A DNA stretch of 64,000 bases from Chlorella sorokiniana (GCA_025917655.1 CP084609.1:2046001-2110000), one strand, 5' to 3'; positions 33,875 through 45,881 are shown, counted from the first letter of the stretch. A program made the numbers and translations. The notes: generated by a model not told the origin, from the letters alone.

Positions 33875-35170
33875 ATGGAGGGGCCCGCTGCTGGGCAGGT
33901 GCGATCAGCCAGGGGTGGCTGGGACTTGTCTCCGTTTGGTGCTGCAAGCCCTTCATCTCCATGACCTTCAACCTCTCACAAATGAGTTCAAGATGATGCC
34001 CTGCAGACCGCGGCCGTGACTGTCAAGGCTGTGGCGACCGGGCACGGCACCATTGTGCGGTCAGGCTCCACTGCGCAGGTGGCAGGGGAGCAGGCAGTTG
34101 TGGGTGCAGCAGCAGCCACTGGCAGTGAGCTGCAGGCGCAGGAGGTGCATGTGGGCAGCGAGACTGAGCCCGTGCACGACAGCCAGCACGACAGCCAGGC
34201 GCCGGCCGCCACGGCGGACGTGCAGGCGCCGGAGACTCTCGCCTCCAAGCTGTCCCACCTGATCGCGTGCCAGCAGCAGCGAGACCGCAGCAACGCCGTG
34301 CGCGACGGGCCGCGCCTGCGCAGCCTTGCAGCGCAGGTGCTGTGCATCGTGTGCCGCTCGGCCAGTGTGCGGCCGCCGGGCTCCCTCCGCCGCTCCAGGC
34401 GGGCGCCGGCACACTCGAGCATGGCGGCGCTGGCAGAGGCCATGGGCATGGAAGCGGGCGAACTGGCGCAGCACGTATCCTCGGTGGCGGGCAGGCACCA
34501 TCTGCTTGCCCACCCCCGGTCTGCCACGCTTGCTGAGCTGGATGCTGAGGTCGCCGCGGTGCGCCAGCTCATCACAGCAGAGCACGAGCAGCGGTACAGC
34601 TGGGAGTGCCTGCTCATACGTCACTACGAGGATTTCAAGGCGGCCTACGTGCAGCAGCGTGAGCGACGAAAGCGGCACCACCCAGATTCAGGTTCGCCTG
34701 CTGCCTGCCCGCCCTGCAGCGTTTGCCACCTCACAGGCTGCTGCCATGGCATGCCACCTGCGTGTGCCGCCCTCCAGGGCTTCCTATGCTTAACGTATGC
34801 CGTCTCCTGTGCTGCCCTGCAGCTCGGCAGCACTTGGCCTGATCTGGAAGCACCAGGCAGCAGCAGCAGCAGGGTGAGCTGCAGCAGGTGCCATGCTGCT
34901 TTGGGAACCCTGCCCCTCTTGTGTGGGCCTGAGCTGCTTGCCCTGAGCGTCGCCAAAGTGTGCCATCAGCTGCGGCTACTGTTTGTTTCTGCAGCTGCCG
35001 CCCCTCATCATATACATGTCAAGGGCAGGGTACGAGCTGCTTGCCCGGTGGGCGGTCGATCTGGAGGAGAAGGGGCGGCGCGGCCCGCGGCGGCCCAACC
35101 TGGACGAAATTGTGGACCTGAGCCAGCTGGATATGTCCATCCTCTGCAGCAGCCGCGCACTGAGCCTTGA
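33875..35170 (+). CDS. Unrecognised protein, about 390 aa, 3' half lying over RTF1-derived DNA
   Basis: I do not recognise it. Exon 1 33875-33898 is MEGPAAGQ; exon 2 starts 34007 in phase 0 with TAAVTVKAVATGHGTIVRSG, so the short first exon is well supported. The middle is Ala/Gln/His-rich, then helical: TLASKLSHLIACQQQRDRS, AALAEAMGMEAGELAQHVSS and ATLAELDAEVAAVRQLITAE, followed by WECLLIRHYEDFKAAYVQQR. That last part looks like a coiled coil with charged periodicity. The frame stays open to 35168-35170, but after about 34690 it becomes Cys-rich and odd and runs through DNA homologous to RTF1 exons in a different frame. The authentic C-terminus may lie earlier, after a donor at 34692. No membrane segment or signal peptide is seen. 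Confidence 0.45.
34823..35160 (+). pseudogene. Decayed duplicate of RTF1 3' exons
   Basis: Two blocks match RTF1. About 34838-34875 resembles 32757-32792, the exon reading RPMIYWSTKRQQQ, including the CAGCAGCAG|GGTGAGC donor. About 35075-35160 resembles 33012-33100: frame 34983 reads RRGPRRPNLDEIVDLSQLDMS against RTF1 QRGPQRPNLDEIVDLSQLDLS. The first block no longer encodes the peptide in a usable frame and the second changes frame just after SIL. The order of blocks is preserved, which suggests a duplication of genomic DNA with introns, not a processed copy. Confidence 0.8.
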
Positions 35171-35367
35171 CCCAGCGTCAGCGTTGAGGAGGCTTTCCTG
35201 GCTGGGTGCGCTTAGGTCTTCCTTTTGGGTTGTTACCATCGTACCTCACACAGCCATGCACAAACGAGGTGGGTGAACCGGCCCTATGCGGCAAGCAGCT
35301 GTGAACTGTGTGGCAGGTGGCAAGGCCGATCAGCCGTGACCTTCATGACAGCCAAACTCAGCTGCGC

Positions 35368-36529
35368 TCAAAAGCCACGGGGCGCGCCGGCTGCCTGGAA
35401 GCCGCCGCCAGCGGCGCCGCCAGGGGGCGCCAGGACGCGGCCCGGCCCTGCACAGCAGATGCAGCGCAGGTCACACCACCTGCTGCAGGCTGGCAGCTCC
35501 GCTCCACACCTCGGCAACTTGCCATGGCCAGTCATTGAGCGTAGCAGGCAGCTCACCTGAAGAAGGGGCGGGCGGGGGCTCCCGGTTCTTGCGGTCACGG
35601 CGAGAGCGCACGCGCACGATGCGCGAGTGGATGGCGGCCGACACCGAGTCTGCAGCGTATGGGGTGGAAGGAAGCGCACAGGATGGCATCAGGGGAGGCT
35701 GTTAGGTGTGTACTTGTTGCACTCCGGCTATGATCATGCGGCTGGTTGCCCGGATCAGCTGAGCTTCTGCATGCCGTTGGTGCCTCTGGTCGCCTACTCA
35801 CAGTAAACCTTGCTGCAGGGGGCGGGAGGGAGGTGGGCGGGCCGCACAGCGGGTTAGCTTGCTCGCTGCCGGCCGTTTCAAGCTGCCCTGAGAGGCGCTC
35901 CACAGCCCCTTCCGCAACATTGCAACAAACTGCACAAGCACTGTGCTGCAAGCAGCAGCTGCACAATGGGCCCGGGCTTCGACGCATTCCATGGGGGCTC
36001 GCTCCAGCAGGGCATAGGGCATGCCACTGCATCCGCTGATTTGAGCGCTCACCGATACATTTTCGGCAGCGCGTAGCCCTCGATGGCCGAAGCGTCAGTG
36101 AGGTCTCGCAGCGCCGAGGCATCCACAATGTTGCGCACCTGCGCTGGACACGAGTATGTCCGTGATGTCAATAAGAATTATGGCCGGACACACAAGCTGT
36201 TGAGCTATGCATGGCAGAAGAGGAGGTGGGAGCCAGCCACAGCAGCGGCGGCGGCAAGCCCTGAGCGGCCAGGCACCTGGAAGCGCTTGATGGCTTTGTC
36301 CTTGGGCACCATTGCAGCGCTGGTCTCGCAGCGCACGCGCTTCACGTGGCCCCTGCCGTGCTTGGAGCTGCGGGATTGGGCAGGCAACGAAGGCGTGGCA
36401 TGCATGTGCATGGGCGGCCAATCACCAAGGTGAAGCCTGCACAGTGCCAAGCAGCAGCCTTGGAGCAACCCAGGCGTGCAGCCGCCGCCAGGAGTCCCAC
36501 CGCCCGTTGTTGCGGCGCTTCTTGGTCAT
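35368..36529 (-). CDS. RPS26: Ribosomal protein S26 (eS26), cytosolic
   Basis: Small-subunit protein near the mRNA exit channel. Exon 1 36501-36529 reads MTKKRRNNGR. Exon 2 36277-36367 reads SKHGRGHVKRVRCETSAAMV and PKDKAIKRFQ. Exon 3 36053-36138 reads VRNIVDASALRDLTDASAIE and GYALPKMYR. Then come KVY in a tiny exon (about 35805-35815), VSAAIHSRIVRVRSRRDRKN, REPPP (35547-35652) and a Gly/Pro/Ala-rich end GGGFQAAGAPRGF. All blocks match eS26. Two points stand out. The zinc Cys pairs of animal and plant S26 (CxxC near residue 25 and in YCVSCAIHS) are mostly replaced here: RCETSAAM and SVSAAIHS. The RPFFR segment after EPPP needs one more C near 35571 to stay in frame. The exon 1-2 and 2-3 junctions are exact. 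Confidence 0.9.
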
Positions 36530-37004
36530 CGTGTCCGGCTAGGAGGAGCGTAGGGCCCACGAAAAAGCTACCAGAGAAGGAGCAGTCGTTTGTAAGCGGA
36601 TATCATGCCAAGCTTCGAGGTGGGCAGTACGCCAGAGGGACATGCCCAACACTGCTCTTTCGCCCATCTCAAAGCCACAGCCACATCATTTCAATCACTG
36701 TAAGTTAACGAAATGCTTCCTATCAACCAGTAGCAGGGATGGCAACCGAGCTGCCTTTTGATCCTGGGCTGCAGCAGGCCCTGGCCGCTGGACGGCCGTG
36801 GCACCCATCCAAGGAGAAGTCTTGCAGGCACTATGTTGCGCTTGGCAAATCTTTCATTGCATATTCTGGATGTGCTTCCAGTAACACCAGTTCACTGGGC
36901 AGTTCAGAAGTGCAGCACCACACGGTGCCGCAAACCGAGCCTGCCCAGCGTCAGCGACGCGGCTGCCGCGGCTCGACGGCGTCGACGCCGAGCAAGCAGA
37001 AAGG
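36530..37004. other. Intergenic: S26 promoter and deaminase 3' end
   Basis: Both neighbours run leftward, so this holds the S26 promoter and the 3' UTR of the deaminase. A stretch rich in A and T lies at 36640-36740. TGTAA on the + strand at 36698 has no gene to serve. No coding sequence was supported. Confidence 0.45.
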
Positions 37005-39829
37005 CTACGCCCGGCCATTGCCTGTGCGCTGCGCAAGCAACTCATCCTGGATGCGCGCCTTCAGCGCCTGCCGTTCCTCTGCACGCAAGCCAGCACGCGG
37101 CAGCACTGGATGCCAGGGCAGGCGGGCGGCGTTTGGGACAGGCAAAGGTCGATCGGCGGAGGGAGCAGAGCCGCACCCGGATCGAGGAAAGCGTAGTCCG
37201 CCGCCGCCAGGGCCAGCCGGCGCAGCTCCTCCTCGCTGCACAAAACACCGGCCAGGGATCGCATCGCCGCCCTGACCCAGCCCTGCATGTTGAACAGCGG
37301 CTGGACAGCGCCCCAAGTCTGAAGAAGAAGAGCGGCAGACGCAGCGCGCCGGCAGCGCACCTGAGCCGAAAGGCGGCCGCCGCCAGCGCGTACTCCCGCG
37401 AGAGCGAGGTGCCAAACACGCCCGAGTCGTCGGTGCACAGCGCCACGGGGTGCCCTGCACCCGCAGCGCGCAGCGTGAGCGGTCACCGACGGCATGCAGG
37501 CAGCTGAGAGCGTGCCCTTTCGCGTGCCGCGGTGGGAGCGCGGCCCCTTGGCGGGCAGCAGGCAGCAGGCGCGCGCTCACCGCCGCCGTGGAGCGCCGCA
37601 AAGTGGTGTTCCGCCAGGCTGGCGACGCTGCTGGTGGCCAGGTTGCTGGAGAGGCAGAGCTCCAGAGGGATCCCGGACCAGCAGGGACGGGGAGCGCGAG
37701 AGAGGATGCCAGCAGGGCGGCCTCAGCTCCGGCCCGCCGGCTTCCTCCTCAGCCCTGCCAGCGCAGCCAGTTGCAACGCACCTGCCGCCCAGCAGGCACT
37801 GCACGCACGTGTGCACGCAGCAAGCACATCATGCTGTGTGCATGTGCGCGGCCAAGGCGCGCCACAAGGCGGCTCCTCACCGCGCAAGCTGCTCCTCCAG
37901 CGCCGCATCCAGGCAGCACATGTGGCCCAGCCGGTCGGGGCCCCACGCCAGGATGGCCGCGGTCTCCTCTGCAGCGCCGGCATGGCAGGAGGGAGAGGGG
38001 GCAGGGGCTCAAAGCCCGGGTCGCATGGTTCCGTGCAGGGAAGGGCACCTGGATGGCCGGGCTGTGAGCAAGGGCGCGAAAGAGGATGAGGTGGAAGCGC
38101 AGGCAGCCGAGCGTCCCAATGCAGGGAAGGGATATCACGCGGCAGCGGGCCGACCACAGCCCATGGCGGCCGGTGTGGGTGACCACAGCATGCGAAGCGT
38201 GCTGTCCAGCGCCCCACCTGGGTTCCACACCTCCCGGCGTGCACCGTCACACGCAGGCCGTGCCGCCGCGCGAGCTCCAGCGCTGGCAGCCAGGTGTCCC
38301 ACTGCAGAGGGGCGAGCAGCCCGGACCGCTGTCTTTGCTTTGTTTTATGTGATCGTATGCAGATGCAGCCTGCCCTTCTGCGAGCTGCAGCAGACGCGGG
38401 TGGCGTGGGGCCGCCAGCTGGGCTGCCGAGCAAGCCGGGCACGGCTGACAAGTTCCTGCGTCGCTGGAAACACCGGCAGCAGGGAGCAGGGAGGCGGCAG
38501 GGCTGCACCCCTCCCACCTGGCCCACCCTGGGGTTGCCGCTGAGGTCCAGACCCACCACACCCCTCCCCCGGAGCGCCACCGCCAGCCGCGCCGTCTCCA
38601 GCGCCTCCTCCCCGCTCTGCCGCCGGTCCACGCTGAGCAGCAAGCGCACATGGATGCCTGCGGCAGGGCAGCACCATGAGCAAGCAGTTGCCAGCGGCGC
38701 ACGCGGGGCCCGGCAAGGTTGGAGGGCAGGCCGCGAGGCGCATGGCTCTCAGGTTCAAGGTACATCACGGGGAGCTTGTGGGGGCGCAGCAGGTGCGATA
38801 ATCTACAAAACACCAGCCCCCCACCCCCACCCCCAACCCCACCTTCACCCCCACCCCCACCCTCACAAGCTGCGGTGCCCTGCATGGCACCCCTGCACGC
38901 CGGCAGCGCACCATTCGGCCTGCGGCTCTCGGCGTAGTAGTCGGCGATTCCGCGGTACACAGCATCGAGGTACGACTCCTTCGTCATGCCCTGCTCCGGC
39001 CGCGCCTATGGCCAGCAGGGCGCCGTGCGACGGCAGGAGCATGCCATGTGTAGGTGCAAGCGCAGCGGGGTGGCGCCCTGGCGCTGCGCTGGTGTGGCCG
39101 TGCAGCAGGCACAGGGAGTGCTGCCCTTGTTGCGCTGTTGCTGCCCCTTGCCTTGGGGGTGGTGCGCAGCTCTGCATACACCACATTGTCCCTGGCCATG
39201 CCTGCAATCACCTGCAGGGTAACGACAGCGGGGGGTGCCTGGCCAGGCCTCAGCTAACTGCCGCTGCTGCACACTCGCACCGGGCTGGCCAGGCAGAGGG
39301 CTTGCGGCGGCCGTGCCTCTCTGGTGATGCGGCTGATGGCGGCGTGGGTGGTGGTGATGCGGTGGATCAGGTCGAACAGCTTGAAGCAGTCGTCCAGGGT
39401 GCGGCGGGCTGCAGGGCAGCGGCCGCGGCGGGCATGAGGCGCAGTGGCGAGCGCGGGAGGCTCGCCGATGCGACGACGCTTCCAGGGCTGCAGCTGCAGG
39501 GCAGTGCGGCTGGGAGGCACCTTGCTGGGTGAGTCGTTGCAGCTCCTGCGCATCCAGTGAAGGGTCCTGCAACTCCTCTGCCATTTCCCTGCAGGCAGCG
39601 AGGGTACTTCAGCGCCGCCACCGAGGGAGGAGGCGCAGGTGCCGCAGGGCGCCGCGGCGGCGGGCGCACCGGCAGCCATTTTGGTCCAATCCCCCGTTGT
39701 CGCGAGATCGGCGCACCTGATGACATGCAATGGGATGCTTCCATTTAAATGAGCGTGGAGCTCTACTTTTGGCAGCGCTCTACAGAACTCAAGCTGCTGC
39801 TGGGTGTATGGTTCACTGTCGCTTGCCAT
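37005..39829 (-). CDS. Adenosine deaminase-like protein (ADAL/MAPDA type)
   Basis: Metal-dependent purine deaminase; plant and animal ADAL act on N6-methyl-AMP. ATG 39829 gives [20 protein letters not shown] followed by [12 protein letters not shown], the zinc-binding HxH. Next are [73 protein letters not shown] and [10 protein letters not shown]. Then [20 protein letters not shown] (zinc His and catalytic Glu), [13 protein letters not shown] (catalytic His), [35 protein letters not shown] (catalytic and zinc Asp pair) and a helical end [20 protein letters not shown]. All active-site residues are visible. [11 protein letters not shown] fits the ADAL subgroup better than classical ADA. A further in-frame ATG at 39871 is less likely. 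It diverges from the DDHD lipase gene across about 190 bases. Confidence 0.92.
38812..38870. repeat. CCCCA-rich tract in a deaminase intron
   Basis: A run of CCCCCA and CCCAC units, C-rich on + and G-rich on the transcribed minus strand. It has several groups of three or more G, so a G-quadruplex in the pre-mRNA is possible. It is intronic. Confidence 0.6.
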
Positions 39830-40021
39830 TTCTATAAAGTAATTGGTGCGTTGATCGCAACAAACGTTCAATGATCTATCTGCGTTCTAGGGTACCCTCA
39901 ACCCCTCCCCCGGCGTACCGCCTGTGCGGTTGCTTCGAGATTCAGCTCTTTGTCACGCTCAATGGGCTTCCTAAACGTACTGTTACACCTCCTCACATGA
40001 CGCAGCGTCCCCGATCACAAC
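39830..40021. promoter_or_regulatory. Compact divergent promoter of deaminase and DDHD lipase genes
   Basis: Only 192 bases separate two opposed start codons, the shortest such gap in the window. It is AT-richer than its flanks near 39835-39890 and must contain both promoters. No motif is named with confidence. Confidence 0.55.
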
Positions 40022-43000
40022 ATGGACTCGCCTGAAGTGCATATTGAGTTCATTTACAGGCCCCTGGACCCTTCATTAGTGCGTTGGTACAGTTATAGAG
40101 CCCGATATGATCAGAAAGGCGAGAATGCGGGCGGGGGCCCTCGTGCGCTGGGGCTCTGCCGGTGGGCGCCGGCGCGCTCGCAGCCTCAACGCTCTGCCAA
40201 CCCATCTCGTGCGCCGCCCTGCCGCAGAGCTCTCCAAGGCCACAGAGGTGCCCCACCGCGGCTCCCTGCTGCGCTTCTGCGACGCCGACAGCGCAGCGCT
40301 GGAAGCTGCCTACAGGTGGGTTGTGCGGCGCCAGCGGGCCCACCGGCACTACAGCTCCATGCGCTCCATGACGCACAGCCTCAGCACCCACCTGTCCCAC
40401 GCTTCTGTCAGCGACAGCTGTCCCTCTTTCATGATTGTAGATCTCGGCAAGAGGACCTGGACAAGCTTTGGTGGGAGGAGGAGGCTGAGCTACAGAAGGG
40501 GGACGCGGAGCCAGCCTCTGCCGCCGCCCCTGCTCCGTCAGACGCGGGCGACGGCTGGGGGCCTTCATGGGACGCGACTGCGCGGGTGTGGACATAAGCC
40601 TCATATCTCGCTGCCGCCTGTGCAATTGCTCCATCGCTTTTGCAACCTGTTACCATTCCTTCAAAGGGATTGGAGGGCGCCGTGGAGGTTGAATGTGGCA
40701 TGAATGATGCCTCCGCTGTCCAGGCTTTCCAGCCACACTGATCGCCGTCCTCCCAACCTGCACCCGTTCCTGCATCTACACCTCACAGTCTCATGCGACT
40801 CCATTGAATTTTGCTTGCGCCTCGCCCGCAACCCTCAATGGCTGCTGCGCAGATGGCGAGGCGGGTGTGCTGGTGCGCAGCGGCGCATACGAGGTGGACC
40901 TGCCCCGCCGCCAGCTGCGCCCCTGCTACTGGCCTGCCAGCCGCCACCGCTGCCTGCGCGGCACCTGGTTCGCGGAGAAGGGCGGCGAGTGGGTGCCGCT
41001 CAAGGTGTGCGGGGTGGATGGAGGGGCCGGTTGCCAGGGTGGCGCAGCTGCGACAGAACGCCGCTCCGCCCTTGCTGGGCTGATCATTGTGCCCCCAGCA
41101 GCGCTGCGGGGGCGGGACTTGCTGCCGCCTACACCTTGCCTAGCAGCCTCCTGCCACTGCCATCGCCGCCCTAGTGCACTGCTGTGCCGTCACTGTACCG
41201 CCGCTTCATCGCCGCAGGAGTCGCTGGCTGAGCAGGTGGAGGAGGGCTTCCGCCAGGCTCTCTGGCTGCCGCAGCGCGGCCGCCTGGCGGCGCAGCCCGG
41301 CGGCGGCTACGCCTCCCGCCTCGAACTGACCACCGCCGTGGAAAAGGGGCTGTACGCCCTCTTTGCCTCGGGTGAGGTGGGGCACGGGGCTGTGGGAGGG
41401 GTTCAGACTGTGGCGGCCTCCCCCTCCCGCTTCCTTCCTCACTTAGTAGCCCCAGGGTCTGCTGCCTCGCTGCTCGCTCTCCTGCAACCCGCCCCCACCC
41501 TGCTTCTGCAGAGGACGAGGTGTTTCTGTGCCAGGAGACGGGCTGGGGCTGGCTGCGCAAGATCGGCGCCTCGGCCTCAGCGGGGCAGCAGCGCCTGCGC
41601 CTGCGCCGCGGCTACGAGCAGCCCGCCAGCAGGGTGGGTGCGGGCTTGGGTGCTGCACGCATGCGCCACGTGGCTTGCAGGGCTAACCGCGACGCCGTCC
41701 CAACGCTTGCCGAGGAGCCCTGGTTGCAGGGCGCTGCCTGCAGCTGCCCTCTGGCTGCTCCCGGTGGGCTCGAGTCTGAACTATCACCACCTACCCGCTG
41801 CATGGTGCCGCCGCCTGCCCCCTGCACAGGCTCTGTTGGAGAAGGAGGCGGACCTGCGGCAGGAGGAGCTCGACGAGGAAGCTGCGGGCACACCTGTGTC
41901 CCGCCTGGTTCTAATAGTGCATGGCATCGGGCAGAAGCTGCAGGGAGCCAACATAGCGCAGGTACCGCTGGCCTGCGCCGGGCTGGGCAGGCAGCCGTGC
42001 TGTCTGTGAGGCGGCCCTGCCGCGGCAGCGGCGCCTGCAACCCGCACACTGGGACTGCTGTGTTTTGAAGCTTGCCTGCTGTCTCTGCGGTGTGCCTCAG
42101 GATGCGGCCAGCTTCCGCTCGGTGCTGCGCCAGGTGGCGCAGGACCAGGTGCAGCAGGGGCTGCTGGAAGAGCGGGACACGGGTGCGGGACGGCAGTACT
42201 GCAGGCTGCAGCCGATCTGTATTGCTGCGCCGGCCTGCTTCAGCCTGCCTGCACACTCCTGCCTGCTGCCAGGCTGGGACTTGTTTGCCTTGAGCCGACT
42301 GGGCTGTCAGGCGACGTCTTTGCGTGTCAAGTGCTGGCATGCACAGGGATGCGCCACCCGATTGTGCCTGCGCCGCCCTCACCTCCCTGCAGGCCGCACC
42401 GAGGTGCTGCCGGTGCAGTGGCGCAAGCACCTTCACATTGAGGCCGACGCGCTGAGCCGGCGCCTGATGCCGCCGGGCATCCCCGCGCTGCGCCAGGCAC
42501 GCCGCACTTGCTTGGGCCGGCGAGGCAGCCAGAGCAGAGGCCTGTGTCATACTGGCTGCGTTCTAAGCCCCTGTCCCCCCAAACGTTGCCTGCACGCCAG
42601 CCTGTGGTGGAGGACTGCCCACCTACCCACCCTCCCTGGGTCCCCCCCCCCCCCACCCCACCCCCGTTCTTCAGGTGTTGCACTCGACCGTTGTGGAGAT
42701 CCTGCTCTTCATGACCCCGGCCCACCGCGCCGACATTGTGGCCACCCTGATCACCTCCCTCAACGCCGCCTACGCGCGCTTCCGGTGCCGCAACCCGCGC
42801 TTCAAGGCAAGCTCCCAAGCTTGCGGCTTGAAGCGAAAGAGCCATACCCGGCCGCTCTGCAGAGCAGCAGCTTGCCTGCGTCCTGTGCATATGGTAGCAC
42901 TGGGCCGTGCAGGGGGCCGTGGGCTTGGGTGCAAGGCAGCCTGCGCAGCGCTGCGGCCGCCGCTGATGCTGCTGATGGCCGCATTCTTGCCCTCCCCCTT

Positions 43001-45881
43001 CCCCCTTCCCTCAGGGCTCTGTGTCCCTGCTCGCTCATTCCCTGGGTACCGTGCTATGTTATGATATACTGTGCGCGCAGCCGCTCTCGCCGCAGCTGGT
43101 GGAAAGTGCCGGGTTGCTTCCGCACGACGCCGCTCCCGGCCCCGCCCCTGGGCAGCCCTCCCCAGCGGCGTCACCACGCGCAGCGGCGGCAGCGGTGCTC
43201 GGCGGCGGGGAGGCGTCTCCAGGGGGAAGCCGCCGCCCGGGCAGCCCCTCGGCCGCGCTGCTGCAGGAGCTGTCTGTCGCGGCTGCGCGCAGACAACCAG
43301 CGGCTGGCGCTGCAGCTGGAGGTATCTCGGGCGGAAGGCGGCGCGCACCACGCCGCCACCAGCACCGCTGCTGTGTCGGCCTTGTCGCCTGGGAAGCAGC
43401 AGCACGGACTGTATACAGGGCAGGATGGCTCGCCGCCACTTTGGCCGGCTTTGGACTTCAGGTGAGGCCCAGGCGGCGCCTCCTTTGCTGGGAGACGCCG
43501 CTGCCTGGTGGCCGCTGCCGCCAGCTTCTTGGTGTGCCTACCCTGCTGTGCACCTCCACCTGCCCCCAGCGTCCCTCCGCTGGTTTTGCTCGCCGCATCG
43601 CTCGTGCTTACCACTCACATCCTCCCATCCCGCTCCTCACGCTGTTCTTCACGCAGCGTGGACGCTTTGGTCATGCTGGGTTCCCCGCTGGGCTGCTTCC
43701 TTGCTTTGCGTGGGGTCAGCGCTGACGCAGGCGCCGGCCTGGGCAGCGCTGCCAGCGGGCCGCTCATGCAGGTGGGTCGCAGGGAGGAGCTGGCCCTGTT
43801 GGGGTTCCTGACACTGATCCAGAACTGCCTCGCTGTGCCAGCTGCAAGCGGCCGCCTGTGCTAGTGACAAGGCGTGCGCCCTGCTGCCAGTTCGTGACCT
43901 GGCCTCGCTTGCTTTTCTGTGGCGGCTGGCGCCTTGCCGTCGAGCCGCGCTGCAGTGGCCGGATCCCATCCGAGCTATGAAGCGACTCCTCAGCGCTAAC
44001 GCCTCCACCGATGCGCCCCCATTGCATGCAGCTGGCCCCGGGGCAGCGCTACTCGCCCGACGGTCTGCCGGCGGTGCGGCGCCTGTTCAACGTATACCAT
44101 CCCTACGACCCGGTGGCGCACAGGTTGGCGGCGGTGCTGGCTGGATGAGGGAGTGGGGTGTGGTTGGGTGGGTGGTGGGTGAGGGGGCTGGCTGGTTGAG
44201 GGAGAGGGGTGTGAATAGGTGGGTAATGGTAAAGGGGTTGGGGGCTTGCGAGGTACGTGGGGTGGATGGGTGTGTGGAGGAAGGGAAGGGAGCAGGAGGG
44301 CATGATGCACCACCGCCTCTGCAAGCAGTCCATGGCTCCCGCCACCCCACAGCCCATCGCCTCGTTGATTCTTGCCTCTCTCGTTGATCGCCTCCCCACT
44401 TCAATTCACCCTCTCGCCTTGCCGCCCTCCCCCACGACCCACCCTGCGCTTCGTGCAGGGTCGAGCCTCTGGCGCAGCCGTCGTCAGAGGTGCAGCGCGC
44501 CCCCTTTGTGCCCCTGTACAAGGGCGGCAAGCGGATCCATCTGGCGGTGCAGGCGCGCTGCCTATGCTGCGCTGAGGGGGCCGGCCAGCATCGGCTGCTG
44601 GCAGTGACTGCCGCACCTAGCCATGAGGGGCATCGCTTGAAAAAGCCAGAGCGCATAGATCACAGCGTGAACCAGCCATGTTAGCGATGTCTGAGTGGTG
44701 CGCTGGTGCTTGCTCTACTGCAGGAGTTCTCAGAGGATGTGGGCACCGCCGCCAGCCGCCTCGGCACCTCTCTCCTCAGCAGCCTCGCATTTGCCAAGTT
44801 CAAGGGCAGCGCGGCATACAAGGCAGAACACGACGGCAGTGAGGAGGGCGGCAGCGCGGCCCGGGCGGAGCTGGCGGCGGCGGCCGCCAACGCGGCGGAG
44901 GAGGCGGCAGCAGCGCGCCTGGCGGACGGCAGGTCGCCCCCGCGCTGGCGGGCGGCGGCTCGTATGCGGAGGAAGACTTGTGGGAGGATGAGGGGCAGCC
45001 GCAGCAGCAGCAGCAGGTGCAGCCGCGGCAGCAGCGGGGGCAGCCGCCGCAGCAGCTGGGGCGACAGCAGCGGCAGCTGTACGCGTCCCTGAGCTTCGGC
45101 ACGGTGGATGACGGGGAGGCGGGGCGCACCCTGTCGCCAGAGGCATCCGCCAGCGACGCCTCCCCCGCCAAGCCGGCCCACGGCGCTGGGTCGCCTGCTG
45201 CAGCTGGCATCGGTGGCAGCGGCGGCGACGAGGGCCGCGGCGGGATCGCAAGGGTCGCCGACGGCCTGGCTCCGGCAGGCAGCAAGACCGCACAGGGCAG
45301 GCTGGACTTTGTGCTGCAGGCAAGGCGTCTGCGATGCGCTGCTGTATCCGGGCTCAAAGGGCTGCTCCCTGCCTCTATACTTGCAGTACTGCTAGTTCCA
45401 CTCGTTCTGTTGCTGGGCCCATGCCCTCCCCTGCTCTGGTTGCACCCACCAGCGGCCCTCGTGGCCTCCAGCGCGCCCCCCCCCCCCGACACCCCCACAC
45501 ACACGCCCCTCTCTTCCTTCCCACCCCACACCACCCCCACCGCCACCATGTGCACACATTTCCCCCACCACCACCACACCTCCAACCCCCTCATCCCCCC
45601 CGCAGGAGTCGTCCCTGGAGAACCAGTACCTTTCAGCCCTGTCGGCACACTTTGCGTACTGGGCCAGCCCGGACGTCGCGCTGCTGCTCCTGCGCGCCGT
45701 GCACGGCCTGGACGTGCTGACTGGCAGCCCAGTTGTGGAGGCGGCTGGGGAGGAGGCCGGCGAGGCCGGCGCGGATGCAGCCGCGGCGACCGCGGCAGCA
45801 CCCCTGGAGGGCGGCGGCAGTGGCGGGCGGCCGCGCGGCACGCCCACCTCGCCGCGGCAGCACCTGGTGGCGCTGCCCTGA
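40022..45881 (+). CDS. DDHD-domain phospholipase A1 (SGR2/PA-PLA1-like)
   Basis: Intracellular phosphatidic-acid-preferring phospholipase family; plant SGR2 acts at the vacuolar membrane and animal DDHD1/2 at ER and Golgi. ATG 40022 begins MDSPEVHIEFIYRPLDPSLV then RWYSYR. Next are LLRFCDADSAALEAAYR, EDLDKLWWEEEAELQ, VLVRSGAYEVDLPRRQLRPC, GTWFAEKGGEWVPL and LELTTAVEKGLYALFAS. The lipase core is SRLVLIVHGIGQKLQGANIA (about 41900), VLPVQWRKHLHIEADAL and SVSLLAHSLGTVLCYDIL (nucleophile Ser in HSLG, about 43040). The DDHD domain starts VDALVMLGSPLGCFLALRG (about 43660), continues RLFNVYHPYDPVAHRVEPLA and VPLYKGGKRIHLAV, and ends GRLDFVLQ-ESSLENQYLSAL with ALLLLRAVHG, stop 45879-45881. About fourteen exons are recognised. 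TGTAA lies at 46217 and 46224. Linkers near 43100-43350 and 44850-45100 are low-complexity and may contain frame errors. Confidence 0.9.
44140..44295. repeat. G-rich degenerate repeat in a DDHD lipase intron
   Basis: Irregular GGGTG/GAGGGAG units on the + (coding) strand, with related phrases GGCTG-GATGAGGGAGTGGGGTG and GGCTGGTTGAGGGAGAGGGG about 40-45 bases apart. It is intronic, between exons at about 44033-44126 and 44460. Many G runs make quadruplex formation possible. Confidence 0.6.
45475..45605. repeat. C/CA-rich tract before the last large DDHD lipase exon
   Basis: Poly-C (11 C at 45477) followed by CACCC, CACA and CCCCCAC units up to the acceptor CGCAG at 45605. It behaves as an extended polypyrimidine tract for the final exon. 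Confidence 0.6.

Noticed and set aside
38812-38870. Telomere-like C-rich tract
   Set aside because: The units are irregular CCCCA/CCCAC, not the TTTAGGG repeat of plants and green algae, and they lie within an intron.
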